From Clostridia bacterium (GTDB taxonomy: Bacteria > Bacillota > Clostridia > Lachnospirales > Lachnospiraceae): a stretch of DNA of 44,805 nucleotides. Made by a program: the position numbers and the translations under genes. The notes under the pieces were generated by a model. The model searched no databases. It saw only the letters and a program-made list of their open reading frames with translations, and had not been told where the DNA came from. The stretch spans positions 1 through 44,805 of the forward strand of contig JAQXQS010000151.1 in assembly GCA_029101305.1 (NCBI GenBank), in the 5' to 3' direction. Below, piece after piece: positions 14,624 through 23,777 of this stretch (position 1 is the first letter of the stretch; every line of letters starts with the position of its first letter).

Positions 14624-15622
14624 ATGGGAAAAATATTAGAAGTTAAGAATCTTACGGTCCACATCAAGACGCACAAAGGCGTTGTACAGGCAGTGCGTGG
14701 CGTGGATTTTTACCTGAATGAGCAGGAGACCCTTGCAGTAGTTGGAGAGTCCGGTTCCGGAAAATCCATTACGATGAAGGGCGTTATGGGAATCCTCCCT
14801 AAGAACGGAAAAGTAGTAGAAGGAAGTGTAATGTTTGAGGGCAAGGACCTGACCAAATATACAGAGCGTCAGATGCAGCAGGTCAGAGGAAGTGAGATCG
14901 CCATGATCTTCCAGGACCCAATGACCTCCCTGAACCCGACTATGAAAATCGGCAAACAGATTGAAGAGATGCTGAAAGAGCACCGTAAGGATATGAGCAA
15001 GGCTGACCGTAAGGCAAGAGCCATCGAGCTTCTTTCCCTGGTTGGAATCTCCAATCCGGAGGCACGTTATGATCAGTATCCACACCAGTTATCCGGTGGT
15101 ATGAGACAGCGTGTTGTGATCGCGATTGCTCTTGCATGCGATCCGAAGGTTCTGATCGCAGATGAGCCGACGACAGCACTTGACGTAACCATCCAGGCAC
15201 AGATCCTGGATCTGATGCGAGACCTTCAGAAAAAGATCAAAACATCCATTATCATCATCACACATAATCTTGGTGTTGTGGCAAATATTGCAGACCGTGT
15301 AGCAGTTATGTACGGTGGTAAGCTGGTTGAGACCGGTGATGTGGCAGATATTTTCCACAATCCGTGTCACGAGTATACCAAAGGCCTTCTTCGTTCCATT
15401 CCAAAGGCGCACGAAAAAGGCGGCGAGCTTCAGGCGATTCCGGGAACCCCTCCGGATCTGATGGATCCGCCGAAGGGATGTCCTTTCGCAGCAAGATGCC
15501 AGGAGACGATGATCGTCTGCCAGGAATATATGCCGGATTATACCGAGTGCGGCAAGAATCACAAATCAGCATGCTGGATGCTGGATGAAATGGCACAGGA
15601 GGTAAAGGCTGATGAAAAATAA
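14624..15622 (+). CDS. oppD: Oligopeptide ABC transporter, ATPase OppD
   Basis: A 332-residue ATP-binding subunit. Walker A is GESGSGKS (about 40-47), the signature is [12 protein letters not shown], and Walker B is [12 protein letters not shown]. The C-terminus has the family's oligopeptide-transporter extension with the Cys pattern GCPFAARC...C...C. It powers uptake together with OppF, whose gene overlaps it by 11 bp. Confidence 0.95.
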   Translation: MGKILEVKNLTVHIKTHKGVVQAVRGVDFYLNEQETLAVVGESGSGKSITMKGVMGILPKNGKVVEGSVMFEGKDLTKYTERQMQQVRGSEIAMIFQDPMTSLNPTMKIGKQIEEMLKEHRKDMSKADRKARAIELLSLVGISNPEARYDQYPHQLSGGMRQRVVIAIALACDPKVLIADEPTTALDVTIQAQILDLMRDLQKKIKTSIIIITHNLGVVANIADRVAVMYGGKLVETGDVADIFHNPCHEYTKGLLRSIPKAHEKGGELQAIPGTPPDLMDPPKGCPFAARCQETMIVCQEYMPDYTECGKNHKSACWMLDEMAQEVKADEK

Positions 15623-16589
15623 TGATAAGCAGGTACTTCTTGATGTAAAGAACCTGAAGAAATACTTTGATGTGGGAAATAAAAAAATCCTGAAAGCCGT
15701 TGATGACGTTTCCCTTCAGATTTATAAAGGGGAGACTCTTGGCCTGGTTGGAGAATCCGGATGTGGTAAATCCACATTTGGAAGAACCGTGATTCACCTT
15801 TACGAGCCCACAGAAGGAACCGTAACCTTCGATGGCACCCAAATTGACAAAAACCTGGATTCTAAGCAGAGACATGAGCTTTGCAGAAGAATGCAGATGA
15901 TCTTCCAGGATCCATATGCTTCCCTGAATCCGCGAAGAAAGATCCTGGATATCGTAGCTGAGGGAATTGATGCTCATGGCCTGGCTGCAAACAAAAAAGA
16001 GCGTAATAAAAAAGTAATTGAACTTCTTGAGACAGTTGGTCTTCAGGCAGAGCATGCAGACCGTTTCCCTCATGAGTTCTCCGGCGGACAGCGTCAGCGT
16101 GTTGGTATCGCCCGTGCGCTTGCAGTAAATCCGGACTTTATCGTATGTGATGAGCCGATTTCTGCACTGGACGTTTCTATCCAGGCACAGGTAATCAACC
16201 TTCTGGAGCAGCTTCAGAGAGAACGTGGACTGACCTACCTGTTTATTGCCCATGATCTTTCTATGGTTAAGCATATCAGTGACCGTATCGGTGTTATGTA
16301 TCTTGGTTCTCTGGTAGAGCTTGCTGACAGTGAAGAGCTTTTTGAAAATCCGATGCATCCATATACCAAGGCACTTCTTTCTGCGATTCCGATCCCGGAT
16401 CCGGATATTGAGAAGAACCGTCAGAGAATCATGCTGGAGGGAACTCTTCCGAACCCGATCGGACTTGGGGATGAGTGTAAGTTCTGCAGCCGTTGTCCGG
16501 TATGCCAGGAGGGCTGCCATAAGAGCCAGCCGAAGCTGGTAGAGGTGAAGCCAGGACATTTCGTTGCCTGTAGCCAGTGCACGAAGTAA
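15612..16589 (+). CDS. oppF: Oligopeptide ABC transporter, ATPase OppF
   Basis: A 325-residue ATP-binding subunit. Walker A is GESGCGKST, the signature FSGGQRQRVGIARAL and Walker B FIVCDEPISALD. The C-terminal segment contains ECKFCSRCPVCQEGC and ends ACSQC, the Cys-rich tail seen in OppF/DppF. The start lies inside the end of oppD (11-bp overlap), giving coupled translation. The next gene begins 55 bp downstream on the same strand. Confidence 0.95.
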   Translation: MKNNDKQVLLDVKNLKKYFDVGNKKILKAVDDVSLQIYKGETLGLVGESGCGKSTFGRTVIHLYEPTEGTVTFDGTQIDKNLDSKQRHELCRRMQMIFQDPYASLNPRRKILDIVAEGIDAHGLAANKKERNKKVIELLETVGLQAEHADRFPHEFSGGQRQRVGIARALAVNPDFIVCDEPISALDVSIQAQVINLLEQLQRERGLTYLFIAHDLSMVKHISDRIGVMYLGSLVELADSEELFENPMHPYTKALLSAIPIPDPDIEKNRQRIMLEGTLPNPIGLGDECKFCSRCPVCQEGCHKSQPKLVEVKPGHFVACSQCTK

Positions 16590-16644
16590 TAGATAGATTT
16601 ATAAAACTTTTGCAAAAAGGCAGTAGGAAAGAGGAGGAAGAAGG

Positions 16645-17406
16645 ATGTTCATAGAAGAACGGCAGCAAGCCATTGAGAAAGTCCTTCGGGAACAGGGAAA
16701 GGTCCGTGTCCGTGAACTGAGCGAAATGTTTCAGGTTACAGAGGACTGTATCCGTAAAGATCTGAAAACTCTTGAAAATGCTGGCAAACTAAAAAGAACT
16801 TACGGTGGCGCTATTCTTTCCCAGGACTACCCGCTGGAAAGAGATGTTATTGACAGAAGAAATTATCATGTGGACCGGAAGATGGTGATCGCAGCCAAGG
16901 CAATGACGCTGATCAAAGAGCGGGAAGCCATTTTCCTGGATATTTCCACGACCAATATTGAACTTGCCAAGCTGCTTGCGAAGTCAAAAATGCAGCTTAC
17001 AGTTGTAAGCAACATGATCGATATCCTGCAGCTGCTTGCGGCAAATCCCAAGATCACGGCAATTGGAACCGGTGGAATCATGTATCCCACGGTAAATGGA
17101 TTTCTTGGTTCCGCAGCTATCCAGGTGATCCGGAAGTACAGCTTCGACCGGGCATTTATGGGAAGCTGTGGAATAGATATGATGGACCATACGGTTACCA
17201 CGCTCGGAGTGGAGGATGGTCTGACTAAGAAAGCTGCTATTGAGAGCAGCCGTCATAAATACGCTGTGATGGAACGGGAAAAATTCTATTTTAATGAATC
17301 TTATAAATTTGCACAGCTTGATGAGCTGGATGGAATTATCACGGATGAAGTTCCGGATCAGTCTGTCCAGGATATGCTGGATTCCCTTGGGGTAACACTA
17401 TATTAG
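16645..17406 (+). CDS. DeoR-family transcriptional regulator
   Basis: A 253-residue protein with an N-terminal DeoR helix-turn-helix (ERQQAIEKVLREQGKVRVRE, LSEMFQVTEDCIRKDLKTLE, then LKRTYGGAIL, the family signature) and a C-terminal sugar-phosphate-binding-like domain (FLDISTTNIELAKLL, VVSNMIDILQLLA, GTGGIMYPTVNGFLG). Members usually respond to phosphorylated sugars, which would fit the fucosidase at the operon end better than the peptide transporter. GAGGAGGAAGG precedes the start. It is likely to control this operon; its operator was not identified. Confidence 0.9.
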   Translation: MFIEERQQAIEKVLREQGKVRVRELSEMFQVTEDCIRKDLKTLENAGKLKRTYGGAILSQDYPLERDVIDRRNYHVDRKMVIAAKAMTLIKEREAIFLDISTTNIELAKLLAKSKMQLTVVSNMIDILQLLAANPKITAIGTGGIMYPTVNGFLGSAAIQVIRKYSFDRAFMGSCGIDMMDHTVTTLGVEDGLTKKAAIESSRHKYAVMEREKFYFNESYKFAQLDELDGIITDEVPDQSVQDMLDSLGVTLY

Positions 17407-17524
17407 AATATATGAAGCTGTGCAAATGGATTACTGTTCGCTGTAACGCAGAATTACCTTCCCTTCTGACCTGATTGTGGGAAATAATGCGATAGTGGAT
17501 CGTAATGCGAAAGGAAAAGAGAAC

Positions 17525-18274
17525 ATGAGTAAGTTTACTTTGGAGGTATGTGCAGATTCCGTGGAATCTGTACTTGCTGCCCAGAAAGGCGGAGCAGACC
17601 GTATTGAGCTTTGCGGAAACGTGGTAATTGGAGGAACAACTCCTTCCGAAAGTCTTTACCGCGAGATCCGGAAGCATAGCGACATTAAGATCCATGCGCT
17701 GATCCGTCCGCGATTTGGTGATTTTTGTTATACAGAATATGAATTTAATATTATTCGTGCAGAAGTGAAAAGATTCCGTGAACTTGGAGCTCAGGGCGTG
17801 GTGATCGGTATGCTGAAGCCGGATGGTTCCCTGGATATGGAACACATGAAAATGCTTATGGAAGAAGCAGATGGGATGTCTGTAACCTTGCACCGGGCTT
17901 TTGATGTGTGCAAAGATCCAATGGAAGCTCTTGAGCAGGCGGTTTCACTTGGAATTAATACGATTCTTACATCTGGACAGAAGAACAACTGTGTAGAAGG
18001 CACACCACTTCTGGCAGAGCTTGTAAAGAAAAGTGCCGGACGCATCCACATTATGGCTGGTGCCGGAGTGAATGCAGAAGCGGTTTCTTCTATTTATGAA
18101 AAAACAGGAATTACAGATTACCATATGACGGGCAAAATTGTACTGGAAAGCGAAATGCAATACCGCAAAGAGGGCGTAAACATGGGATTACCGTCCTTAA
18201 GCGAATTTGAGATTTTCAGGACAAGTGAGCAGGAAGTGCGAAAAGCCCGCAATGTATTAAACAGCTATTGCTGA
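17525..18274 (+). CDS. cutC: CutC-family protein
   Basis: A 249-residue TIM-barrel protein of the CutC family. Recognisable are FTLEVCADSVESVLAAQKGG then ADRIELCGN near the N-terminus, IHALIRPRFGDFCYT, VIGMLKPDGSLD, VTLHRAFDVCKDPMEAL, TILTSGQ and GRIHIMAGAGVN. CutC was first linked to copper homeostasis; the role in Firmicutes is uncertain and a sugar- or copper-related function is open. The start at 17525 follows AAAGGAAAAGAG. It is the seventh gene of the opp cluster, and its presence among catabolic genes is a hint at a metabolic rather than a metal role. Confidence 0.9.
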   Translation: MSKFTLEVCADSVESVLAAQKGGADRIELCGNVVIGGTTPSESLYREIRKHSDIKIHALIRPRFGDFCYTEYEFNIIRAEVKRFRELGAQGVVIGMLKPDGSLDMEHMKMLMEEADGMSVTLHRAFDVCKDPMEALEQAVSLGINTILTSGQKNNCVEGTPLLAELVKKSAGRIHIMAGAGVNAEAVSSIYEKTGITDYHMTGKIVLESEMQYRKEGVNMGLPSLSEFEIFRTSEQEVRKARNVLNSYC

Positions 18275-18286
18275 TACGTTTAGGGA

Positions 18287-18331
18287 AACGCTCTTTCACA
18301 AAAAAGAACCGCTTTTTGGTGAAAGGGCGTT
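18287..18331 (+). other. Intercistronic hairpin between cutC and the transglutaminase-like gene
   Basis: AACGCTCTTTCAC at 18287-18299 pairs with GTGAAAGGGCGTT at 18319-18331. Only two T follow, so it is probably an mRNA-stabilising or processing element rather than a terminator. Confidence 0.5.
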
Positions 18332-18356
18332 TACTATGAAAGTGGAGGATAAATAA

Positions 18357-20849
18357 ATGTTTCTTCAGAATAGTCAGAAGAAAATCGAAGAAGAATTTTT
18401 GAAATTAACAGAGAAGCTGGGAAATGACAAAGAGCCTTTGCAAACAATCTGCAGCAAGCTGGCAGATTGTGACCGCGATCTGGGGCTTGCCATGAAATAT
18501 CTGTATGTGACAGCACCATACAGCGACCTGGTGAATTACTCTTTTGAAGATATAAAAGATTTCGCAGCACATGGGCTGTTTTTGTATAATAATCTTGACC
18601 GCGTCCGTGAACTTCCGGAGGAAATGTTCCTGAATTATATTCTGGATCATCGTGTGAATGAGGAAGAAATCCTTCCCTGCAGAAGCTTTTTCTGGAACGA
18701 GTTAAAAGAACGTGTTGCAGGAAAAAATGCAAAAGATGCTGCAATTGAGGTAAATTACTGGTGTGCCGAGGAGGCTACTTATCACAGCGGTGATGACAGA
18801 ACGCTTCCGGCGCTTACGGTATATCGAAGAGGTTACGGACGCTGCGGCGAGGAGTCCGTGTTCCTGGTAAATGTCCTTCGAAGTGTGGGAATCCCGGCGC
18901 GTCAGGTGTATGTGCCGCGCTGGTCTCATTGTGATGACAATCATGCCTGGGTAGAACTGTGGTGCGAAGGCAGGTGGTATTTTACCGGTGCCTGCGAGCC
19001 GCTGATGATCCTGAACAAAGGGTGGTTCACCAATGCTTCCTCCAGAGCTATGATGGTGCATTCCCGTCTCTTTGACCTTTTCCCTGGAGAAGGAGAAAGG
19101 GTGATCGGAAAAGAAGGAGCAGCAGTTATGCTGAACCAGACTGCCCGTTACGCAAAGGTGAAAACCGTTTCGGTGAAAGTAACGGACAAAAACGGTGTTC
19201 CTGTGAAAGGTGCCCAGGTTCAGTTCCAGGTATTGAATATGGGGGAATATTTCCCAATCGCAAAAGCAGAAGCGGATGATCAGGGAAAGGTTTCTTTATT
19301 GACTGGTCTTGGAAGCGTACGGGTTGTGGCCTTTTGTCCGGAGATGGAAGGATTTGCACAGGCTGATATGGATACCCGAAGCCAGGATGAGATTACGCTT
19401 GTTCTTACCAATGAACCAGTGGCAGCAGAAGACTGGAAAGCGGTAGATGTGATCGCACCAGTGGATACACCGGTGAATCCGGATATGCCAACTCCCCAGC
19501 AGAAAGCAGAGGGAACCCGCCGCCTGAATGAGGCCAATAAGCTTCGCCGTGAGAAAAAGGAGAACTGGGTGAATCCTGAAATTGCAGTATTTCTTGGAAA
19601 AGATGACGAGAAAGAACTGCGCCATGCGCTAATGAATGTGCTTACAAAGAAAGACCATACAGACTGTATCAGCAGTGTGCTGGAAGAACATCTGGAATAC
19701 GGAAAGGTTTATGCAGAGCAATACAGAGCATTTAATTCGGGGAGGGATTTATATGTCAATTTTGTATTAAATCCACGCGTGGAAGACGAGCTTCTCCGTC
19801 CATACAGAAAAGGTATCCTGGCTTTCTTCACAGAAGACCAGAAGGAAGAATTTCGTGCGAATCCTGTGGAAATCTGGAATTATATTCAGAAACACGTGAA
19901 CGCATATCCGGACAACGAGCGGGACACGGTAATGGAAACTCCGTATGAGTGTCTGGTATCCGGCATCGGAACGAATCGTTCCCAGAAAGTACTGTTTGTG
20001 GCAATCGCCCGTGCTCTTGGCATCCCTGCCAGACTGAACCCGGGAAATCATGTGATGGAGTACTGGGAAAAAGACCATTTCGTGCCAGTCCTGAAACAGC
20101 AGGAAGGTGGAGTGCGCCTTTCCCTGAAAAAAGAAGAAGGCACACAGTGGAACTACTTCCAGAACTGGACCATCGGACGCCTGGTTGGAAATGAGTATGT
20201 TTCTTTGAAACTTACAGATAAAGAATGGGAAAAGGATACCATGGAGCTGGCACTGATCCCTGGAACATACCGGATCATTACCACTAACCGCCTGCCAAAC
20301 GGAAATCAGTTTTCCTGGGAAAAAACAATTATTGTAAAAGAAAACGAGAATTACAATGAGACGTTACGTCTCCGTGAGGCACAGCTGGCAGATATGCTGG
20401 AGCGTATTTCCCTGCCGGAATTTGAAGTAAAAGATGCAGAAGGCAACACAGTGACCTGCGCTGATCTTACCAAAGATGGCAAAAAGATACTCATGTGGCT
20501 GGAAGAAAGTCGTGAGCCTACGGAACACATTTTGAATGAAATGCTGGAACATGCAGAAAAATTCCATGAATTTGAAAATTCAGTTTCTTTTATGATCCGT
20601 ACTCCTGAGGCGAAACAGGATCCTCTTCTGGAAAAAGTACTGAAGACTTTCCAAGAAGTGTCTGTTTATTATGATTCCTTCGAAGAGAATATTGAACTTC
20701 TTGGAAGAAGAATGTACGTGGATCCGGATAAGCTGCCGCTGATTCTTGTGGCAAACGGCGAATCTGTAGGAATTTATGCAACCAGCGGATATAATGTGGG
20801 AACCGGCGATATGCTGATCCGTATTATGGAGGAAGTGCCGGAGGCATAG
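18357..20849 (+). CDS. Large cytosolic transglutaminase-like protein with two domains
   Basis: An 830-residue protein with no signal peptide. The first transglutaminase-like domain (about 60-230) has Cys163 in GYGRCGEESVFLVNVLRSVG and His196 in DDNHAWVELW, followed by WYFTGACEP where the third catalytic residue is expected. A beta-sandwich resembling a carboxypeptidase regulatory domain follows (about 260-350). A second copy of the fold (about 440-640) has SQKVLFVAIARALGIPARLN but lacks the catalytic Cys and is probably inactive. The C-terminus (about 680-830) resembles a redox-inactive thioredoxin-like fold. Such proteins may act as proteases or transamidases on peptides. GTGGAGG precedes the start. 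Cytosolic location and neighbours suggest action on imported peptides. Confidence 0.75.
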   Translation: MFLQNSQKKIEEEFLKLTEKLGNDKEPLQTICSKLADCDRDLGLAMKYLYVTAPYSDLVNYSFEDIKDFAAHGLFLYNNLDRVRELPEEMFLNYILDHRVNEEEILPCRSFFWNELKERVAGKNAKDAAIEVNYWCAEEATYHSGDDRTLPALTVYRRGYGRCGEESVFLVNVLRSVGIPARQVYVPRWSHCDDNHAWVELWCEGRWYFTGACEPLMILNKGWFTNASSRAMMVHSRLFDLFPGEGERVIGKEGAAVMLNQTARYAKVKTVSVKVTDKNGVPVKGAQVQFQVLNMGEYFPIAKAEADDQGKVSLLTGLGSVRVVAFCPEMEGFAQADMDTRSQDEITLVLTNEPVAAEDWKAVDVIAPVDTPVNPDMPTPQQKAEGTRRLNEANKLRREKKENWVNPEIAVFLGKDDEKELRHALMNVLTKKDHTDCISSVLEEHLEYGKVYAEQYRAFNSGRDLYVNFVLNPRVEDELLRPYRKGILAFFTEDQKEEFRANPVEIWNYIQKHVNAYPDNERDTVMETPYECLVSGIGTNRSQKVLFVAIARALGIPARLNPGNHVMEYWEKDHFVPVLKQQEGGVRLSLKKEEGTQWNYFQNWTIGRLVGNEYVSLKLTDKEWEKDTMELALIPGTYRIITTNRLPNGNQFSWEKTIIVKENENYNETLRLREAQLADMLERISLPEFEVKDAEGNTVTCADLTKDGKKILMWLEESREPTEHILNEMLEHAEKFHEFENSVSFMIRTPEAKQDPLLEKVLKTFQEVSVYYDSFEENIELLGRRMYVDPDKLPLILVANGESVGIYATSGYNVGTGDMLIRIMEEVPEA

Positions 20850-20913
20850 GGATTCACAAGTGTGATCAAAATCATTTACACAAATTACGGTATATTATCA
20901 AATGGAGAATACC

Positions 20914-22176
20914 ATGAAAAAATACACAGAAATTCAACCAGATGGAAAAAGAGCGTATCAGTTTGTAGCTGATACGGCTTACATCCGGGAATCCGGAACA
21001 AAAGGAGAGCACAAAGCCGCTGAATATATTATGCAGGAAGCGGAAAACGTGGCAGCCCGGCCAGGATGGGAAGCTTACGTTAAGGCTCCCAGGATGGAGT
21101 TTTTCCAGTGTCCGGATTTCCAGGAAATAAAGGCAGAGCTGGTGATCTGCCAGCCTTATGAAAAAGCTTACCCGGTCCGTGCTTATCTGAATGGTGCCTG
21201 CACACCAGAAGAGGGAATCACCGCACCATTTCTCTTTGTGGGAAAAGGGGACGATATCAGTCTCTCCCAGGCAAAAGGCGCTGTTGTGCTGGTATGCGAT
21301 CCTGTCCGGGAGCCATTGATCGATAAGATAAAGGAGACTGGGGCAGCAGGCTTTGTGACCGTATGCGGAACACCGCTGGATCAGGGAGAAGACCGCATCC
21401 CTACACAGTACCGCCGTAAGGCAAGTGATATTCCAGGAGCATCCATTCATTTCACAGATGCAGTGGAAATTGTAGAAAAAGGTGCTTCTGTATGCCGGCT
21501 GAATATCCTGCAAAAAGAAATCATAAGAAATTCTGCCAATGTGGCAGTGCGTATTCTTGGAAGTGAGTTTCCGGAAGAAATCGTTACGGTGACAGCGCAT
21601 TATGATTCTGTGCCGGAAGGACCGGGCGCTTATGATAACATGTCCGGTGGTGCAATGGTAATGGAAGCTTTTCACTATTTTGCAGCACACCGGCCGGCAA
21701 GAACTATGGAATTTATCTGGTTTGGCTCTGAGGAAAAAGGTCTGGTGGGAAGCCAGAATTATGTGAAAACACATGGGGAAGAAATGAAGCATCATGTCCT
21801 GAACTTAAACGTAGACCTGGCAGGACAGCTGCTTGGGGGAAATGTGCTGGGAGTAACAGCAGACCCTACCCTTTGCGTTTCTTTGAAAGAATTAATGGAG
21901 GAAAATCAGCTGGGAGTTACCATTAAGAATCAGGTATGGGCCAGCGATTCCAATACCTTCGCCTGGAGGGGAGTTCCAGCCCTCACTTTGAACCGCGACG
22001 GTTTCGGCATGCACACCAGACACGACAGTGTGGAATATATTTCCCCACGGGCACTGGAAGAAGGCGCCAAAACCCTTTGTACGGCAGCTTCCTGGGCAGC
22101 TAATGAGAACGTGCTTTCTTTCCGGCGGGAAATTCCGGAGGATATGAAGCGGGAACTTGAGAAGTATTTTGCATAA
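20914..22176 (+). CDS. M28-family zinc metallopeptidase (aminopeptidase-like)
   Basis: A 420-residue protein. Metal and catalytic residues of M28 are all visible: His about 229 in TAHYDS, Asp about 241 in AYDNMSGGA, Glu pair about 273-274 in GSEEKGLVGS, Asp about 301 in VDLAG and His about 370 in HTRHDS. A protease-associated-like insert (about 80-180) precedes them. No signal peptide is present, so it works in the cytosol, probably trimming peptides from their N-terminus. The start at 20914 was preferred over 20902 because GGAG sits 6 nt upstream of it. The fucosidase gene follows after 25 bp. Confidence 0.9.
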   Translation: MKKYTEIQPDGKRAYQFVADTAYIRESGTKGEHKAAEYIMQEAENVAARPGWEAYVKAPRMEFFQCPDFQEIKAELVICQPYEKAYPVRAYLNGACTPEEGITAPFLFVGKGDDISLSQAKGAVVLVCDPVREPLIDKIKETGAAGFVTVCGTPLDQGEDRIPTQYRRKASDIPGASIHFTDAVEIVEKGASVCRLNILQKEIIRNSANVAVRILGSEFPEEIVTVTAHYDSVPEGPGAYDNMSGGAMVMEAFHYFAAHRPARTMEFIWFGSEEKGLVGSQNYVKTHGEEMKHHVLNLNVDLAGQLLGGNVLGVTADPTLCVSLKELMEENQLGVTIKNQVWASDSNTFAWRGVPALTLNRDGFGMHTRHDSVEYISPRALEEGAKTLCTAASWAANENVLSFRREIPEDMKRELEKYFA

Positions 22177-22201
22177 GAATGATGCAGGAAAGGACACCAA
22201 A

Positions 22202-23524
22202 ATGAACAAGGTAATCGAAGAAAGAACAAAACGTACAGAGTGGTACCGGGACGCACGTTTCGGTATGTTCATCCACTGGGGACTTTATGCGATTCCGGCG
22301 CGTGGAGAATGGGTGAGAAGCGTAGAGCAGATTCCCCATGAGGATTACTGCTATCTCACCGAAGAGTTTACAGCAGAAAATTACAATCCAAGAGAATGGG
22401 CGCGCCTGGCAAAAAAGGCCGGAATGAAATATGCGGTTTTAACAGCGAAGCATCATGACGGATTCTGCCTGTTTGATACCAAGCTTACAGACTACAATTC
22501 CATGAATGCAGCCTGCCATAAAGATCTGGTAAAAGAGTTTCTTGAAGCATTTCGTGCAGAAGGAATTAAAGTAGGACTGTATTTTTCCATCATTGACTGG
22601 CGTCACCCGGATTTTCCACACTATGGGGATATGCATCACCCGATGCGCAACCACCCGGAATGCTCCAATGAAAACCGCAATTTCGACCGCTATCTGGAAT
22701 TTATGTTTGGCCAGATCAAAGAGCTTCTTACCAACTATGGCAAGCTGGATCTGATGTGGTTTGATTTCTCCTACGGAGATATGAAATGTGACAAATGGAA
22801 AGCCCAGGAACTGATTACTATGGTACGTTCCATCCAGCCCTGGCTGATCATTGACAACCGTCTGGAGGGCAGTGCTGAGGATTCCGGTTCCATTCTCACA
22901 GCCAATCCTACAGAATATTCCGGCGATTTCGCTTCTCCGGAGCAGATGATTCCGCCAGCAGGAATCCGTAATGAACTGGGTGAGCCGGTACCGTGGGAAG
23001 CCTGCCTGACCCTGAATAATAACTGGGGATACGCCTCCTTTGACCGTCATTACAAATCTGCCCAGATGGTAATTCGTATGCTGGTTGAGTGTGTCAGCAA
23101 AGGTGGAAACCTTCTTCTGAATGTCGGCCCGGATGGGAAAGGACGGATTCCGAAGGAGTCTGTGAAAATCCTGGAAGAGGTAGGAGAATGGATGGACGAG
23201 AACTCCAGAAGTATTTATGGCTGTGGCTACGCTGGAATCGAGAAGCCGGAATGGGGACGCTATACACGCAATGGAAATAAAATCTACGCACACGTAATGG
23301 AGGCTCAGGCCGGGGCTATTCCGCTTACGGGAATCCATGGCAAGATCAAGAAGCTTCGCCGTGTCAGCGACAACTCCGAAGTGAAGCTGACCGATTACTG
23401 GAATTTGAAAGAGTACTCCCAGAACCAGTTCTTTTTCCTGAATGCAGATACCTGCGACAGCTATCCGTTGCCGGATGAGAGAGATACGGTTGTGGAAGTG
23501 ACACTGGAAGAGACAGAAGAGTAA
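22202..23524 (+). CDS. GH29 alpha-L-fucosidase, cytosolic
   Basis: A 440-residue glycoside hydrolase that releases L-fucose. Signature stretches are WYRDARFGMFIHWGLYAIPA, YAVLTAKHHDGFCLFD, GLYFSIIDWRHPDF and LMWFDFSYGD, where Asp188 is the expected nucleophile; NWGYASFD and GGNLLLNVGPDGKG follow. No signal peptide, so it needs its substrate imported. It is the last gene of the opp cluster; the DeoR regulator could sense a fucose phosphate. No fucose isomerase or kinase lies nearby, so fucose metabolism must be elsewhere. AGGAAAGGAC precedes the start. Confidence 0.93.
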   Translation: MNKVIEERTKRTEWYRDARFGMFIHWGLYAIPARGEWVRSVEQIPHEDYCYLTEEFTAENYNPREWARLAKKAGMKYAVLTAKHHDGFCLFDTKLTDYNSMNAACHKDLVKEFLEAFRAEGIKVGLYFSIIDWRHPDFPHYGDMHHPMRNHPECSNENRNFDRYLEFMFGQIKELLTNYGKLDLMWFDFSYGDMKCDKWKAQELITMVRSIQPWLIIDNRLEGSAEDSGSILTANPTEYSGDFASPEQMIPPAGIRNELGEPVPWEACLTLNNNWGYASFDRHYKSAQMVIRMLVECVSKGGNLLLNVGPDGKGRIPKESVKILEEVGEWMDENSRSIYGCGYAGIEKPEWGRYTRNGNKIYAHVMEAQAGAIPLTGIHGKIKKLRRVSDNSEVKLTDYWNLKEYSQNQFFFLNADTCDSYPLPDERDTVVEVTLEETEE

Positions 23525-23580
23525 ATTGGGATAGAAAATACGGTTGTCTTCAAAAATATAGAAATTTAAAGGATAAAAAA

Positions 23581-23609
23581 GTAGGAAGTTCTGACTTCCT
23601 GCTTTTTTT
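23581..23609 (+). terminator. Terminator of the opp-fucosidase cluster
   Basis: GTAGGAAGT at 23581-23589 pairs with ACTTCCTGC at 23594-23602, followed by seven T. It is the first strong T-run terminator after the oppA-oppB hairpin, supporting a common transcript. Confidence 0.8.
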
Positions 23610-23634
23610 ATTTAAACGTAAACAGTCATATAAA

Positions 23635-23667
23635 TTTGTGTACAAAAAATGGAAGTTCGTGCACAAA
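23635..23667 (+). promoter_or_regulatory. Twin near-palindromic operator candidates
   Basis: TTTGTGTACAAA at 23635-23646 and TTCGTGCACAAA at 23656-23667 are each near-perfect dyads and repeats of each other, 21 bp apart (two helical turns), about 27 bp upstream of the -35. A related half (GTGCACGAA) lies after the gene near 26678-26686. Confidence 0.4.
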
Positions 23668-23693
23668 AACGGCAAACTGTTCTCTTTTGGTTG

Positions 23694-23722
23694 TTGAAAA
23701 ATTATGGTTATGCTAGTATAAA
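23694..23722 (+). promoter_or_regulatory. Promoter of the STAND NTPase gene
   Basis: TTGAAA at 23694-23699 and TATAAA at 23717-23722 with a 17-bp spacer, giving a leader of about 50 nt. Confidence 0.65.
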
Positions 23723-23777
23723 ACATGAACGTTAATTGGTAGTTTTTTGACACTATCGGAAACAGGAGAGAGGCAGA

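Noticed and set aside
15306-16559. A 417-codon minus-strand frame across oppD and oppF
   Set aside because: It mirrors the biased codon use of two clear ATPase genes, has no ribosome binding site and no family resemblance.
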